DNA from: an uncultured Collinsella sp.
GTDB lineage: Bacteria > Actinomycetota > Coriobacteriia > Coriobacteriales > Coriobacteriaceae
Assembly (NCBI GenBank): GCA_958407555.1
Contig: CATYJC010000009.1
Coordinates: 1 to 27,427, forward strand
Length of the DNA: 27,427 nt
Direction of reading: 5' to 3'
In this document: positions 14,673-21,425 of the stretch, piece after piece
Numbering within the stretch: position 1 is the stretch's first letter
Layout of the letters: each line of letters begins with the position of its first letter
Translations under genes and position numbers: made by a program
Notes under the pieces: generated by a model
The model's database searches: none
The model's input: only the letters and a program-made list of their open reading frames with translations
Told to the model about the DNA's origin: nothing

Positions 14673-14900
14673 TTAGTGAAGTTCCTCGTACTTGCAGTAC
14701 CGAGTGCCGCGAACCTCGGAGCAGAACGTCCGCTCCAGCTCGTCACCCTCCAGCTTCTCGTACCGATCGCGGTACTCCTTGCAGTCGCAGAAACCAGTGC
14801 CGCAATAACCGTGGACGGCGTAATGGTTGGCGCACGTCTTGCAGGTCGGAAGGAGGAGACGCCTGATATACAGGACCGGGTGACGAAAGAAGCTAATCAT
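14673..14900 (-). CDS. Small Cys-rich protein
   Basis: 75 residues with a hydrophobic/basic start (MISFFRHPVLYIRRLLLP) followed by eight Cys, including CKTC, CGTGFCDC and two later Cys in FCSEVRGTRYCKYEELH. It may bind zinc or form a compact redox-sensitive fold. GGAGG precedes the ATG (14898-14900), which overlaps the upstream gene. Function unknown. Confidence 0.7.
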   Translation of the reverse strand: MISFFRHPVLYIRRLLLPTCKTCANHYAVHGYCGTGFCDCKEYRDRYEKLEGDELERTFCSEVRGTRYCKYEELH

Positions 14901-15342
14901 CTGCTACCTCCATCAGATCGTAAATGTCCATTCCGGTGACGCTGGCGAGTGCAAGAACGGCTCCGACGCGAGGCTCGACTCCCTTGTTAATCCAATTGCT
15001 GAGGGTCATGGATTGGACTCCGAGCATCTCGCCCAAGCGTTTGCAGGTCACGTCGTTCTCAACCATCCAGATTTTCAGCGCCTTCGCGTTGAGCCTGTAC
15101 CTGTGCGCCCTGACGGACGACTTGAGCATGGGGACGAACCCATGGCTCCACTTAGCGTCGACAATATCGACTAGGCGCTCCACGTCGTCGTGGTAGAGGT
15201 ACTCGCCAAGCTCGGGGTGAACGCCGAGGGCGTCGAGAATGTCGCCGACCTCGCAGTACTCCTCACCAGTCTCATCATCCTCGAGAAAGACGATGCTTTT
15301 GAGGGCCGTGACGATGTCGCGGCGCTCGCGCTCGCTAATCAT
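14893..15342 (-). CDS. HTH protein with ERRDIV-type N-terminus
   Basis: 149 residues. The N-terminus MISERERRDIVTALKSI matches those of the two genes upstream (MISDEERREVAKRLR; MITDKERREVANKLR), which favours the ATG at 15340-15342 over an in-frame TTG six bases earlier. The C-terminal third is an XRE-like helix-turn-helix: CKRLGEMLGVQSMTLSNWIN, then VGAVLALASVTGMDIYDLME. It lacks the C-terminal zinc ribbon of its relatives, so it looks like a domain-swapped member of the same family. Probable DNA-binding regulator. Confidence 0.8.
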   Translation of the reverse strand: MISERERRDIVTALKSIVFLEDDETGEEYCEVGDILDALGVHPELGEYLYHDDVERLVDIVDAKWSHGFVPMLKSSVRAHRYRLNAKALKIWMVENDVTCKRLGEMLGVQSMTLSNWINKGVEPRVGAVLALASVTGMDIYDLMEVADD

Positions 15343-15682
15343 CGGCAACCATCCTTCCGCACTCCGGGCACCGATTCCACTCGCCTTTAACGTAGTAACC
15401 TTCGCAATCCTCGACCACGCAACCGCAGACAGAGCACTCGAAGCCGTTTACGCAGGCACCCATCTCGTTCTCGTCGTAAACGTTGTGGCAGACGCCAGGG
15501 TCAATTAGATCGGCAAGCCGATAGAAAAGCTCTCCGCTTTCGCATTTAACTGCCTTGGCGATCTCCAATAAATCGGCTCTTGCGGCTAGCCCCGAACCCA
15601 ACGGAGGTTCCTTGCTATCCATCTCCTTGCGACGTTGGCGCAATCTCTTCGCTACCTCGCGGCGCTCTTCATCACTAATCAT
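15335..15682 (-). CDS. Zinc-ribbon protein, ERREVAxRLR family (copy 1)
   Basis: 115 residues. N-terminal helix MISDEERREVAKRLRQRRKE, a middle segment GELFYRLADLIDP also found in the next gene, then two Cys pairs: CSVCGCVVEDC and CPECGRMVADD at the C-terminus. Related to the genes on both sides. Start ATG 15680-15682; the longer frame upstream is antisense-like. Function unknown; small zinc-ribbon proteins of this layout recur in actinobacterial gut phages. Confidence 0.75.
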   Translation of the reverse strand: MISDEERREVAKRLRQRRKEMDSKEPPLGSGLAARADLLEIAKAVKCESGELFYRLADLIDPGVCHNVYDENEMGACVNGFECSVCGCVVEDCEGYYVKGEWNRCPECGRMVADD

Positions 15683-16019
15683 CGACAATCGCCGCCCCAC
15701 ACTTAGGACAATGGTTCCACCGCATATCGCCGATTGAGTAGCCGCAGACCTCGCAACACGGGGTTTCCCTACCGTACTTGGTCTTGAACTTGCCGCGGCG
15801 CGTGGTGGTCGGGCGGTCGATGAGATCGGCAAGGAGGTTGACGATGTTCTTCCACGTCGCGGACTCCTTGACCAGGCCAAATTCTCCGTAGTCATACGTA
15901 CGGTACACACCGAGAGTCTCACTGAACATATGTTGCATACTCTCGCCATTGGCTAGCTTATGCTTGGTGCGCTCCCGCAACTTATTTGCCACCTCGCGAC
16001 GCTCTTTATCGGTAATCAC
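15675..16019 (-). CDS. Zinc-ribbon protein, ERREVAxRLR family (copy 2)
   Basis: 114 residues. MITDKERREVANKLRERTKH at the start, WKNIVNLLADLIDR in the middle, then CCEVCGYSIGDMRWNHCPKC with the paired Cys of a zinc ribbon and a terminal AAIVDD like that of copy 1. The start is GTG at 16017-16019, with GGAGG about 10 nt upstream. The gene overlaps both neighbours, so the three related genes are coupled. Function unknown. Confidence 0.75.
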   Translation of the reverse strand: MITDKERREVANKLRERTKHKLANGESMQHMFSETLGVYRTYDYGEFGLVKESATWKNIVNLLADLIDRPTTTRRGKFKTKYGRETPCCEVCGYSIGDMRWNHCPKCGAAIVDD

Positions 16020-16240
16020 CTGTCATCCACCTCCACCATCTTGTAAAGCTCTAGCAGCATCGAACGCTCCATGCGGATTGCATGGAGCAGAACCGTCTTA
16101 CTGAGGTGATTCGGGATATAGTTCTCGCTCTCAAGCTCCAGGGACATAATCAAGTCCTCGCGCGTCTCAATGGCCTCGAACAGGTTGTTCATGAAATCGG
16201 CGGCGAGCCGCGCCTTGGCGACAATCTTCTCGTTGTCCAT
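16016..16240 (-). CDS. Small helical protein
   Basis: 74 residues from ATG 16238-16240: MDNEKIVAKARLAADFMNNL, then EAIETREDLIMSLELESENY and a helix HAIRMERSMLLELYKMVEVD. Predicted all-helical. No family recognised. A GGAGG site precedes the start. It is encoded directly after the radical SAM gene (8-nt gap), so it might serve as its partner or substrate, but nothing in the sequence shows this. Confidence 0.65.
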   Translation of the reverse strand: MDNEKIVAKARLAADFMNNLFEAIETREDLIMSLELESENYIPNHLSKTVLLHAIRMERSMLLELYKMVEVDDR

Positions 16241-16248
16241 CAGTCCTC

Positions 16249-17154
16249 CTATCGGCTGTAGGCGAGGGCGATGTCCTCGAAGCGGTCGTACACTTTGTCG
16301 TTGACGATGTAGCGGTTGTAGTCGCCCTGCTCCGTGTAGTGCCAGCGGCCCTCGCGGTGCCCATCGAGCAGGTAATCGCGGAGCGTGTCGTCCGGTGTGA
16401 AATCTCCATCGACCATCTGGCGGAACGTTAGCTCGTCGACACCCAAGCAGCCGCGGAACGCCTTCGCGATTTCCTCGACAGCGTTGATGGTGGTTTCCTT
16501 GGTGACGACGAACACGACGCGGATACCATTCCCACACCCGTAGATGCTCTCATGATGCGGAAACGCCTTGTTCACGCGGTCGAGGTCATCGACGGTCCTA
16601 CAGTGATAGACAACGCGGTCGAAGCCCTTCAGTAGACGCATGGCATCGTCGTCGTGCATGTATTGACGGAGAGTCTCGGCGCTCGTGTGCATCTCTGTCT
16701 CGACGTTGTGCCAATAGCAGATCTCCTGCGTCATGTCATACCACGCGGCACGCGTCTTGTCGGTCACAATGCCGTGCATCGGGTCGCCTCCGCCGGAGAA
16801 GCTGAGGAACTCAATGCGGTCATCTTCCAGCAGGCCGCGCAAGGTTTTAGACACGGCCAGCGCGTCAGTCTCCGGCAGGTGCATACCGGTCTGCTTCGTG
16901 ATGCAGTACGGGCACTTGTAGTGGCACCCGAAGTTGGTGATGACGGAGTAGTTTGTGTTCAACGATTTGGGGACGCAGAACTTGCCAGGGTCATGGCCGT
17001 CCGAATCATCCGACTTAAAAGTCCACACCTTAGTCGTCTGGTTGTAAACCCACTCCTGGACCTCATGCTCGTTGCCCTGCTCGTCACACAGGCAGCAGGT
17101 GTCAATCGGAATATCCACGCCGTTCATGTCGACCGGCTGGTTAAGTACAATCAT
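16249..17154 (-). CDS. Radical SAM protein with an accessory N-terminal domain
   Basis: 301 residues. The [4Fe-4S] motif C77-HYK-C81-PY-C84 sits in NFGCHYKCPYC, with a glycine-rich SAM-binding turn SFSGGGDP (118-125), then alternating strand/helix segments such as FDRVVYHCRTVDDLDRVNKA and GIRVVFVVTKETTINAVEEI, i.e. a partial TIM barrel. It would cleave S-adenosylmethionine to a radical and modify an unknown substrate. Residues 1-55 (VDMNGVDIPIDTCCLCDEQG) resemble the start of the product of 17340-17759, so a small phage domain appears fused to the enzyme. No queuosine or deazaguanine genes lie nearby. Confidence 0.85.
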   Translation of the reverse strand: MIVLNQPVDMNGVDIPIDTCCLCDEQGNEHEVQEWVYNQTTKVWTFKSDDSDGHDPGKFCVPKSLNTNYSVITNFGCHYKCPYCITKQTGMHLPETDALAVSKTLRGLLEDDRIEFLSFSGGGDPMHGIVTDKTRAAWYDMTQEICYWHNVETEMHTSAETLRQYMHDDDAMRLLKGFDRVVYHCRTVDDLDRVNKAFPHHESIYGCGNGIRVVFVVTKETTINAVEEIAKAFRGCLGVDELTFRQMVDGDFTPDDTLRDYLLDGHREGRWHYTEQGDYNRYIVNDKVYDRFEDIALAYSR

Positions 17155-17167
17155 TGGCTCTCGCTCC

Positions 17168-17350
17168 TCAGCTCAGCTTGCGTCCGCAGAACGGACAGTA
17201 ATTGATCGGGATGCTCCATGCGTACGGAGGGTCGACGACGATGATGTGCTCGCCGGTGTCCATCTCGCTAATCCGCATCTCGACGCCCTCGTCGTAATCG
17301 CCGAAGTTGAAGCGCGTCTTGCCGCACATCACACAGTCGTTAGGCATCAT
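17168..17350 (-). CDS. Small zinc-ribbon protein
   Basis: About 60 residues with two Cys pairs, CVMCGKTRF near the N-terminus and YCPFCGRKLS at the C-terminus, enclosing a beta-rich middle (VEMRISEMDTGEHIIVVDPP): a classic zinc ribbon. I chose ATG 17348-17350, which follows GAGGGGTGAGG; GTG 17356 and ATG 17347 are alternatives. It overlaps the upstream gene. Role unknown. Confidence 0.7.
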   Translation of the reverse strand: MMPNDCVMCGKTRFNFGDYDEGVEMRISEMDTGEHIIVVDPPYAWSIPINYCPFCGRKLS

Positions 17351-17759
17351 CCTCACCCCTCAGCTTGCGGATACGAGACAAGATGTCATCGGCTAGCTTC
17401 TTACGGCAAGTGATTTCGTCGCCTTTGAAAAATTTGCAGCTATCGGGACATGCGTTCTCGACCGGGTTCTCGTTTGCGTACCCGCAGAACCAAGTGCAGT
17501 CATCGGTACCGATTCGCCGTATGTCCTCTTCCAGCTTCTCCCAGCTGTCAGGCTGGATGAGGTGTACGTCACAGGCGTGCAAAGTCATGTGTTCGCCTGG
17601 CGTGCGCTCGATATACACGAACCAAGCGTCGCGGGCGTCACTGGTGTGGTACATGTACTCGAAGCGCAAGGCTCGAACCTTAGTTCCGTCCGCGATGAAC
17701 AGCTCCGAAGTGTCCAGCGGAATCTCGCGCCCATCGGCATCCCTGGGAAGCTGAATCAT
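17340..17759 (-). CDS. Accessory protein with 'GxxIPxDT' domain and C-terminal Cys cluster
   Basis: 139 residues from ATG 17757-17759. Residues 1-60 begin MIQLPRDADGREIPLDTSEL and continue as beta strands ending in WFVYIERTPG; this stretch resembles the N-terminus of the radical SAM protein two genes downstream. The segment PDSWEKLEEDIRRIGTDDC leads to a Cys-rich part (CTWFCGYANE, CPDSCKFF, CRKKL) and a final helix DILSRIRKLRGED. The family is familiar to me from actinobacterial gut phages and prophages but has no known function. Confidence 0.75.
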   Translation of the reverse strand: MIQLPRDADGREIPLDTSELFIADGTKVRALRFEYMYHTSDARDAWFVYIERTPGEHMTLHACDVHLIQPDSWEKLEEDIRRIGTDDCTWFCGYANENPVENACPDSCKFFKGDEITCRKKLADDILSRIRKLRGEDDA

Positions 17760-17782
17760 CTCTCCTCCTACAACGCGTTGCA

Positions 17783-18247
17783 CTACGCCACCCACTTCTT
17801 GATGACAGTGACGTCGTACTTGGCGGCGAAACCGGACGCCTCGGCCGCGGCGGTCAGGGCGTCGCACACGGCGAAGGCCTTGTCCTCGCTGTCGAACCAG
17901 TAGATCGGCGCTCCGCCGACTACGGTAAGGACGTACATGTTGCTGGTTTCAGTGGTATTCTTCTCCATGTTGGAGGCCTCCTTGGTGGCGGTTGCAGCCG
18001 CCTTCTCGTCCTTCAATTTGCAGCGGGCCGCCATCTTCTCGTACTCGGCGGCCCGCACCCCTTTGCACCACTCGGTCCACTCGGCGATTGCCTTCTGGCG
18101 GTCGGCCTTCGGGAAGCGCTTTCTGTCCATCTTCCCGGTCGTGGCCCTGTAGCACGTTCCGTAGTAGCCTTTCTCGTCGTCGCACCAGAGATTCCCGTCC
18201 CTGCTGTTGCCGGCGATGGGCTTATTTCTCCCCGCTCCCACTCTCAT
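17783..18247 (-). CDS. Hypothetical protein with N-terminal DNA-binding-like beta domain
   Basis: 154 residues. The N-terminal part, NLWCDDEKGYYGTCYRATTG then KRFPKADRQKAIAEWTEWCK, looks like a short beta-sheet plus helix, an arrangement seen in AP2-like or integrase arm-binding domains. A charged helical linker follows (about 65-105), then a small alpha/beta domain (YVLTVVGGAPIYWFDSEDKA, AKYDVTVIKKWVA). The ATG at 18245-18247 is very close to GGAGG; the GTG two codons later has better spacing. Function unknown. Confidence 0.65.
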   Translation of the reverse strand: MRVGAGRNKPIAGNSRDGNLWCDDEKGYYGTCYRATTGKMDRKRFPKADRQKAIAEWTEWCKGVRAAEYEKMAARCKLKDEKAAATATKEASNMEKNTTETSNMYVLTVVGGAPIYWFDSEDKAFAVCDALTAAAEASGFAAKYDVTVIKKWVA

Positions 18248-18590
18248 CCTCCACTTCGTTCAGGAACTGGCCCGTAATCAGTCGATGGAGCCAGTCGGCG
18301 CACTTGTAAATGTCCTTGTCGTAGTCGTCCTTGAGGCCGGCGCGGTCGAAGTACTTGAGGCCGTGGGCCACGTCGGCAATTTGATCGCCGCTGACCATTC
18401 CGCTCTCTCCGAGCAGTTTGGCAACAGCCTCAATCTTGTCGGCGGTCTGCATTCCGCCGTGCCTGTAGTGCGAGGCGTACTGGCACTCAATCTTGGTAAC
18501 GCTGCCGTCAAGGCCAGTCGTTTTGATAATGAAGGGCTTGCCCCTTGGGCTGCTGTCCGGCACAAGCGTCTTAATCTCGCTCACGCGCAT
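18222..18590 (-). CDS. Hypothetical protein
   Basis: 122 residues from ATG 18588-18590: beta-rich start (VSEIKTLVPDSSPRGKPFII, TTGLDGSVTKIECQYASHYR), then helices (TADKIEAVAKLLGESGMVSG, YDKDIYKCADWLHRLITGQF) and an acidic tail (EVEDESGSGEK). No family recognised. Overlaps both neighbours by 10-26 nt, so it is part of the coupled run of small accessory genes. Confidence 0.65.
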   Translation of the reverse strand: MRVSEIKTLVPDSSPRGKPFIIKTTGLDGSVTKIECQYASHYRHGGMQTADKIEAVAKLLGESGMVSGDQIADVAHGLKYFDRAGLKDDYDKDIYKCADWLHRLITGQFLNEVEDESGSGEK

Positions 18591-18832
18591 CCCCTCTCCT
18601 TCCATCGTTTGACCCGGCGCTCCATGGCATCCGGGCTGTTGTCTGATTTCGCCGCCCTGCCGTCCGGCGTAATGAAGCACCCGCGCTTCATGCAGTTGCA
18701 CCACGCGTTGCACAGCGAGCAGAACGTATTGGAGCCGACGACATCCGTTGAGCACAGGCACGAGGCCGGGTCGCCCGTAAATGTCGGCTCCGTGAAGTCG
18801 TCTGCCCGGAGGTCGTAGTCGCGCCGCTCCAT
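18581..18832 (-). CDS. Small Cys-rich protein
   Basis: 83 residues from ATG 18830-18832 with Cys in CLCSTDVVG, TFCSLCNAWCNCMKRGC and a terminal Cys; the spacing suggests a bound metal. C-terminal helix AMERRVKRWKERGCA is basic. No family recognised. Overlaps the next gene by 10 nt. Confidence 0.65.
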   Translation of the reverse strand: MERRDYDLRADDFTEPTFTGDPASCLCSTDVVGSNTFCSLCNAWCNCMKRGCFITPDGRAAKSDNSPDAMERRVKRWKERGCA

Positions 18833-18834
18833 GT

Positions 18835-19047
18835 CTAGCAGGCGGCCCGGCCGAGCGGCTCATACGACGCGCACTCGATTTTCTCCTGCGCGTCCCTATG
18901 CGGAAGGCGGTCGAAAACGAGCGTCACGGCCCAACGCACCGGGTTCCCGCCGCGGTTCTTGCACTCGATGCGCTCGACGTCCTCCATGCAGACGCCGTAA
19001 TCGCAGCAGAACTCCCTGAAGTGGCGGCACTCCCCGCACCTCGCCAT
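18835..19047 (-). CDS. Small Cys-rich protein
   Basis: 70 residues. CGECRHFREFCCDYGVC near the N-terminus and two further Cys (ECKNRGG, ECASYEP) give a pattern CxxC..CC..C similar to the product of 20737-20982 (CGSCRHFCF), so the two may share a metal-binding fold. ATG 19045-19047 chosen; GTG 19050 is an alternative with tighter spacing to GGAGG. Function unknown. Confidence 0.65.
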   Translation of the reverse strand: MARCGECRHFREFCCDYGVCMEDVERIECKNRGGNPVRWAVTLVFDRLPHRDAQEKIECASYEPLGRAAC

Positions 19048-19220
19048 CACTCGCTGGCCTCCAGCGCACGCTCGACCTCGTCCTGAATCTTCTTCAGGAC
19101 AGTCACGACCGATGCGCCCGAAAACTTCGCAGTGGGTCGCTGGCTGAGGTTCTCGATGCTCTTTGAGAGCGTGCAGTACAGGTCGCAGAGCACGACCTTC
19201 CTCGTCTTGGCGTTACCCAT
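19047..19220 (-). CDS. Small basic/helical protein
   Basis: 57 residues from ATG 19218-19220: MGNAKTRKVVLCDLYCTLSK, then SIENLSQRPTAKF and a C-terminal helix VTVLKKIQDEVERALEASE. The longer upstream frame is the shadow of the neighbouring gene. Starts inside the end of the upstream gene and ends next to the start of the following one. Function unknown. Confidence 0.6.
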   Translation of the reverse strand: MGNAKTRKVVLCDLYCTLSKSIENLSQRPTAKFSGASVVTVLKKIQDEVERALEASE

Positions 19221-19482
19221 TGGCAACCCTCGCCTCCCTATATGAGCGCAGGTAGCGCTCCTCCTTCTTGTGCTGGGCCTCATGGTGCAGGCAGAAGCCG
19301 CTGTCCCTGCCGGTCATCTTCCCGCAGATCGGGCAGGCGACCGGCTCGACCCCGCACTCGGACCTGATATGCGATATGCGCGACTTCATCGCAGCGTGCC
19401 TGCGCTCGCATGACGGACAGCGCATCCTCGCGTATCCGCCGCGGTACTTCAGGCCGCATACCTGGCAGCTCGTGTATCCCAT
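19213..19482 (-). CDS. Zinc-finger protein with two Cys pairs and a Cys/His cluster
   Basis: 89 residues from ATG 19480-19482: CQVCGLKYRG, MRCPSCERRH, CPICGKMTGR and FCLHHEAQHKKEERYLRSYR. Three CxxC knuckles and the final Cys/His group suggest two bound zinc ions. The basic C-terminus could touch nucleic acid. The start sits next to the stop of the HTH gene upstream. Function unknown; an HNH-like or homing role is not supported because no N-terminal HNH pair is present. Confidence 0.7.
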   Translation of the reverse strand: MGYTSCQVCGLKYRGGYARMRCPSCERRHAAMKSRISHIRSECGVEPVACPICGKMTGRDSGFCLHHEAQHKKEERYLRSYREARVANG

Positions 19483-19718
19483 CACGCCTCCCCGAACATT
19501 TCGTCGTAGCTGATGCCGAGTCCGTCGTGGAGCGCCTTGATGATCCTGTAGCTCGGGTTCTGCGTCCCGTTGGAGACGTTGAACACGGTCCCGTAGCTCA
19601 GGCCGCACTTTTTCGAGATGGCCGTGTACATGCAGTCGTTATCACCCATGTACCTCGCGAGCGCACGGACGAGCGGCTCGGTCGGCCTACTCGTTCCCTG
19701 TGCTGCCATAGCCGCCAT
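19482..19718 (-). CDS. XRE-type HTH regulator
   Basis: 78 residues from ATG 19716-19718, which has GGAG 7 nt upstream; an ATG three codons later is possible. Helix-turn-helix in YTAISKKCGLSYGTVFNVSN followed by NPSYRIIKALHDGLGISYDE, a typical Cro/C1 fold. It overlaps the dut gene by 32 nt in another frame. Likely a phage regulator of unknown target. Confidence 0.8.
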   Translation of the reverse strand: MAAMAAQGTSRPTEPLVRALARYMGDNDCMYTAISKKCGLSYGTVFNVSNGTQNPSYRIIKALHDGLGISYDEMFGEA

Positions 19719-20124
19719 CGCCGCGCTCCGACTCGGCCTCGAACTCATAGACCTCGGTGAAGTCGGCAAGCTCGCACTTGATGATGAGAAGCTGGCAGAC
19801 GCGGTCGTGGGGTCGGATGGTGTAGTCGCGGTCGCCGAGGTTCACCAGCGCCGCCTTGTTGGGACCCTGGTAGCCGGAGTCGATGACCCCGATGCCGTTC
19901 GCGAGCGTGATTCCGTGCTTGCACCCGAGTCCCGAGCGTGCGGCGAGGATGCCGACGTAGCCCTCCGGGATGTCGCACGAGGCACCGAGGTCGACCCACT
20001 TGATCTTCCCCTTCGGGATGGTCAGAGGCTCCTCGATGTTGGCCCGCATGTCAGCGCCGGCGTCCGCGGCGTGCATACGCTTGGGCATGAATCGCCTGTT
20101 GGCGACCTTGCACTCGATATTCAC
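19687..20124 (-). CDS. dut: dUTP diphosphatase (dUTPase)
   Basis: 145 residues with all five trimeric dUTPase motifs: ADAGADMRA (20-28), ARSGLGCKHG (62-71), GVIDSGYQG (79-87), DRVCQLLI (107-114) and ERGDGGYGSTG (133-143). It hydrolyses dUTP to dUMP and pyrophosphate, keeping uracil out of phage DNA and feeding dTMP synthesis. Motif 2 has Gly where many family members have Ser (RSGL rather than RSSL), a known variant. Start ATG 20122-20124. Confidence 0.95.
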   Translation of the reverse strand: MNIECKVANRRFMPKRMHAADAGADMRANIEEPLTIPKGKIKWVDLGASCDIPEGYVGILAARSGLGCKHGITLANGIGVIDSGYQGPNKAALVNLGDRDYTIRPHDRVCQLLIIKCELADFTEVYEFEAESERGDGGYGSTGNE

Positions 20125-20573
20125 TGTTCTGCTCCTGTCGATATGAGGACCCCGTCGCGCATCGCGGCAAGGCCCTCGCTGTCAATCCTGTCGAACGCGA
20201 CCGACTCAATCGAGCGGACCGCGTCGTATTCTGTCCCCATCGTCTCGGCGATGTCGCGCCACGGCATGAGCTGTAGGTACCTCATGCGCAGGACGGCAGC
20301 CCCGTTCGGGTCGATTGCCGCATAGCCGTTGAGCACGCTGCCCGCATCTAGCACGAGGCGTGTGTCCTGCCTGCGCTCGCGCTCGGACTCGGCCTCGAAC
20401 TCCATGAGGTCGTCTATTCGCCTCGACGGGTCGGTGACGCCACCTTTGCCGCGCGGGCCGTCGCTGCGGGCACGCATCACCGACAGCTCGCGCTTCGCCT
20501 CGAGCCTTCGCTCGAACTCGACGATGCGCTGCACCGCATCACGCGCCGCGACGAAGAACTCTCGGGCGTTCAT
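20121..20573 (-). CDS. Sigma-70 region-4-like phage regulator (RinA/ArpU-like)
   Basis: 150 residues. A long N-terminal helical part (AREFFVAARDAVQRIVEFER, then LEAKRELSVMRAR) precedes a C-terminal helix-turn-helix resembling sigma region 4: GAAVLRMRYLQLMPWRDIAE followed by TMGTEYDAVRSIESVAFDRI. This layout is that of the small phage late-transcription regulators of the RinA/ArpU/DUF1492 type. It may switch on the late operon, whose first gene is at 8021; that is inference. The ATG (20571-20573) overlaps the upstream stop as ATGA. Confidence 0.75.
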   Translation of the reverse strand: MNAREFFVAARDAVQRIVEFERRLEAKRELSVMRARSDGPRGKGGVTDPSRRIDDLMEFEAESERERRQDTRLVLDAGSVLNGYAAIDPNGAAVLRMRYLQLMPWRDIAETMGTEYDAVRSIESVAFDRIDSEGLAAMRDGVLISTGAEQ

Positions 20574-20728
20574 TCCGTACCATCGCCCTCGAGCGGCTTG
20601 GCCCTGAACGCGAACGTGAACTCGCGCTCGACCGTCTCGCACTTGTGCTCGCAGGCGACGCACACCTTGAAGTCGTCCCTGTCGAGAGGGCGCTCACCGT
20701 CACGCAGGGGACACTTTTCGCTATCCAA
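20570..20728 (-). CDS. Small zinc-ribbon-like protein, TTG start
   Basis: 52 residues starting at TTG 20726-20728, with GGAGGG just upstream and a stop overlapping the next ATG as ATGA. The product contains CPLRDGERPLDRDDFKVCVA, then CEHKC, so a knuckle of C..C-x2-C-x3-C type, and a C-terminal beta hairpin VEREFTFAFRAKPLEGDG. Without it there would be an unexplained 163-nt gap in an otherwise gapless operon. Function unknown. Confidence 0.7.
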   Translation of the reverse strand: MDSEKCPLRDGERPLDRDDFKVCVACEHKCETVEREFTFAFRAKPLEGDGTE

Positions 20729-20736
20729 GCGCCCTC

Positions 20737-20982
20737 CTATCTGTACTCCTCGAACTGCTCGCAGGGTTCATGCCCCTCCTCGATGCAGTTCTCGATAATC
20801 CACTTGACCGTGCGCCTGCTGGTCACAGGCTCGCCAAAGGCATCGCTCGCCTCGAGCCAGTCGTCGTAGTCGAGGGCGCAGAAGCCCGTTCCGCTCTCGC
20901 CGATGAAGCAGAAGTGGCGGCAGGAGCCGCACTCCTCCTGCCCATCGGGGATGTCGGGAGCGCCGTCGCGCTCAAGGTTCAT
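20737..20982 (-). CDS. Small Cys-rich protein
   Basis: 81 residues from ATG 20980-20982. ECGSCRHFCFIGESGTGFCA carries the CxxC..C..C pattern also seen in the product of 18835-19047; two more Cys follow (ENCIEEGHEPCEQFEEYR). Strongly acidic overall. No family recognised. It lies between ssb and the sigma-like regulator. Confidence 0.7.
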   Translation of the reverse strand: MNLERDGAPDIPDGQEECGSCRHFCFIGESGTGFCALDYDDWLEASDAFGEPVTSRRTVKWIIENCIEEGHEPCEQFEEYR

Positions 20983-20990
20983 CTGGCCCC

Positions 20991-21425
20991 CTAGAAATCA
21001 AAAGGGATGTCGTCGTAGGCATCCTTCGCGCTCCATTGCTGCTGGGGCTGCTCCTGCTGGAAGCCGCGGTCGGCCGGCGCTCCGGCCGTCTCGCGGTCGC
21101 TGTGACTCATGAACTCGATTTCATCGACGACGACTTCGAGCTTCGAGCGGCGCTGGCCGTCCTTCTCCCAAGAGCTGTAGCGCAGCTTGCCCTCGATGGC
21201 GACCTTGTTGCCCTTTGCCAGGAAGCGGCCAACCGCCTCGGCTCGCGCACCGAACATGGTGCAGTCGACGAAGTTGGGGTAGTCCTCCCATTCGCCGGTC
21301 TGGCTGTTCTTTCGCCTGTCGTTGACGGCGATGCCGAACGACAGGATGCTGGTTCCGCCCGCGGTGGAGCGGAGTTCGGGGTCGCGGGTGAGGTTGCCGC
21401 TGAGGATGCACCTGTTAATGGACAT
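20991..21425 (-). CDS. ssb: Single-stranded DNA-binding protein
   Basis: 144 residues. OB-fold of bacterial SSB type: MSINRCILSGNLTRDPELRS, LSFGIAVNDRR, EDYPNFVDCTMFGARAEAVG, KGNKVAIEGKLRYSSW, RRSKLEVVVDEIEFM. A Gln-rich linker leads to an acidic tip YDDIPFDF, the peptide that recruits repair and replication proteins. Start ATG 21423-21425; a longer start four codons upstream is less likely. It belongs to the recombination/replication block. Confidence 0.95.
   Translation of the reverse strand: MSINRCILSGNLTRDPELRSTAGGTSILSFGIAVNDRRKNSQTGEWEDYPNFVDCTMFGARAEAVGRFLAKGNKVAIEGKLRYSSWEKDGQRRSKLEVVVDEIEFMSHSDRETAGAPADRGFQQEQPQQQWSAKDAYDDIPFDF

Noticed and set aside
16249..17154. Radical SAM protein as QueE or another deazaguanine-pathway enzyme
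   Set aside because: No QueC, QueD, FolE or transglycosylase gene is nearby, and the fused N-terminal domain and length do not fit QueE.
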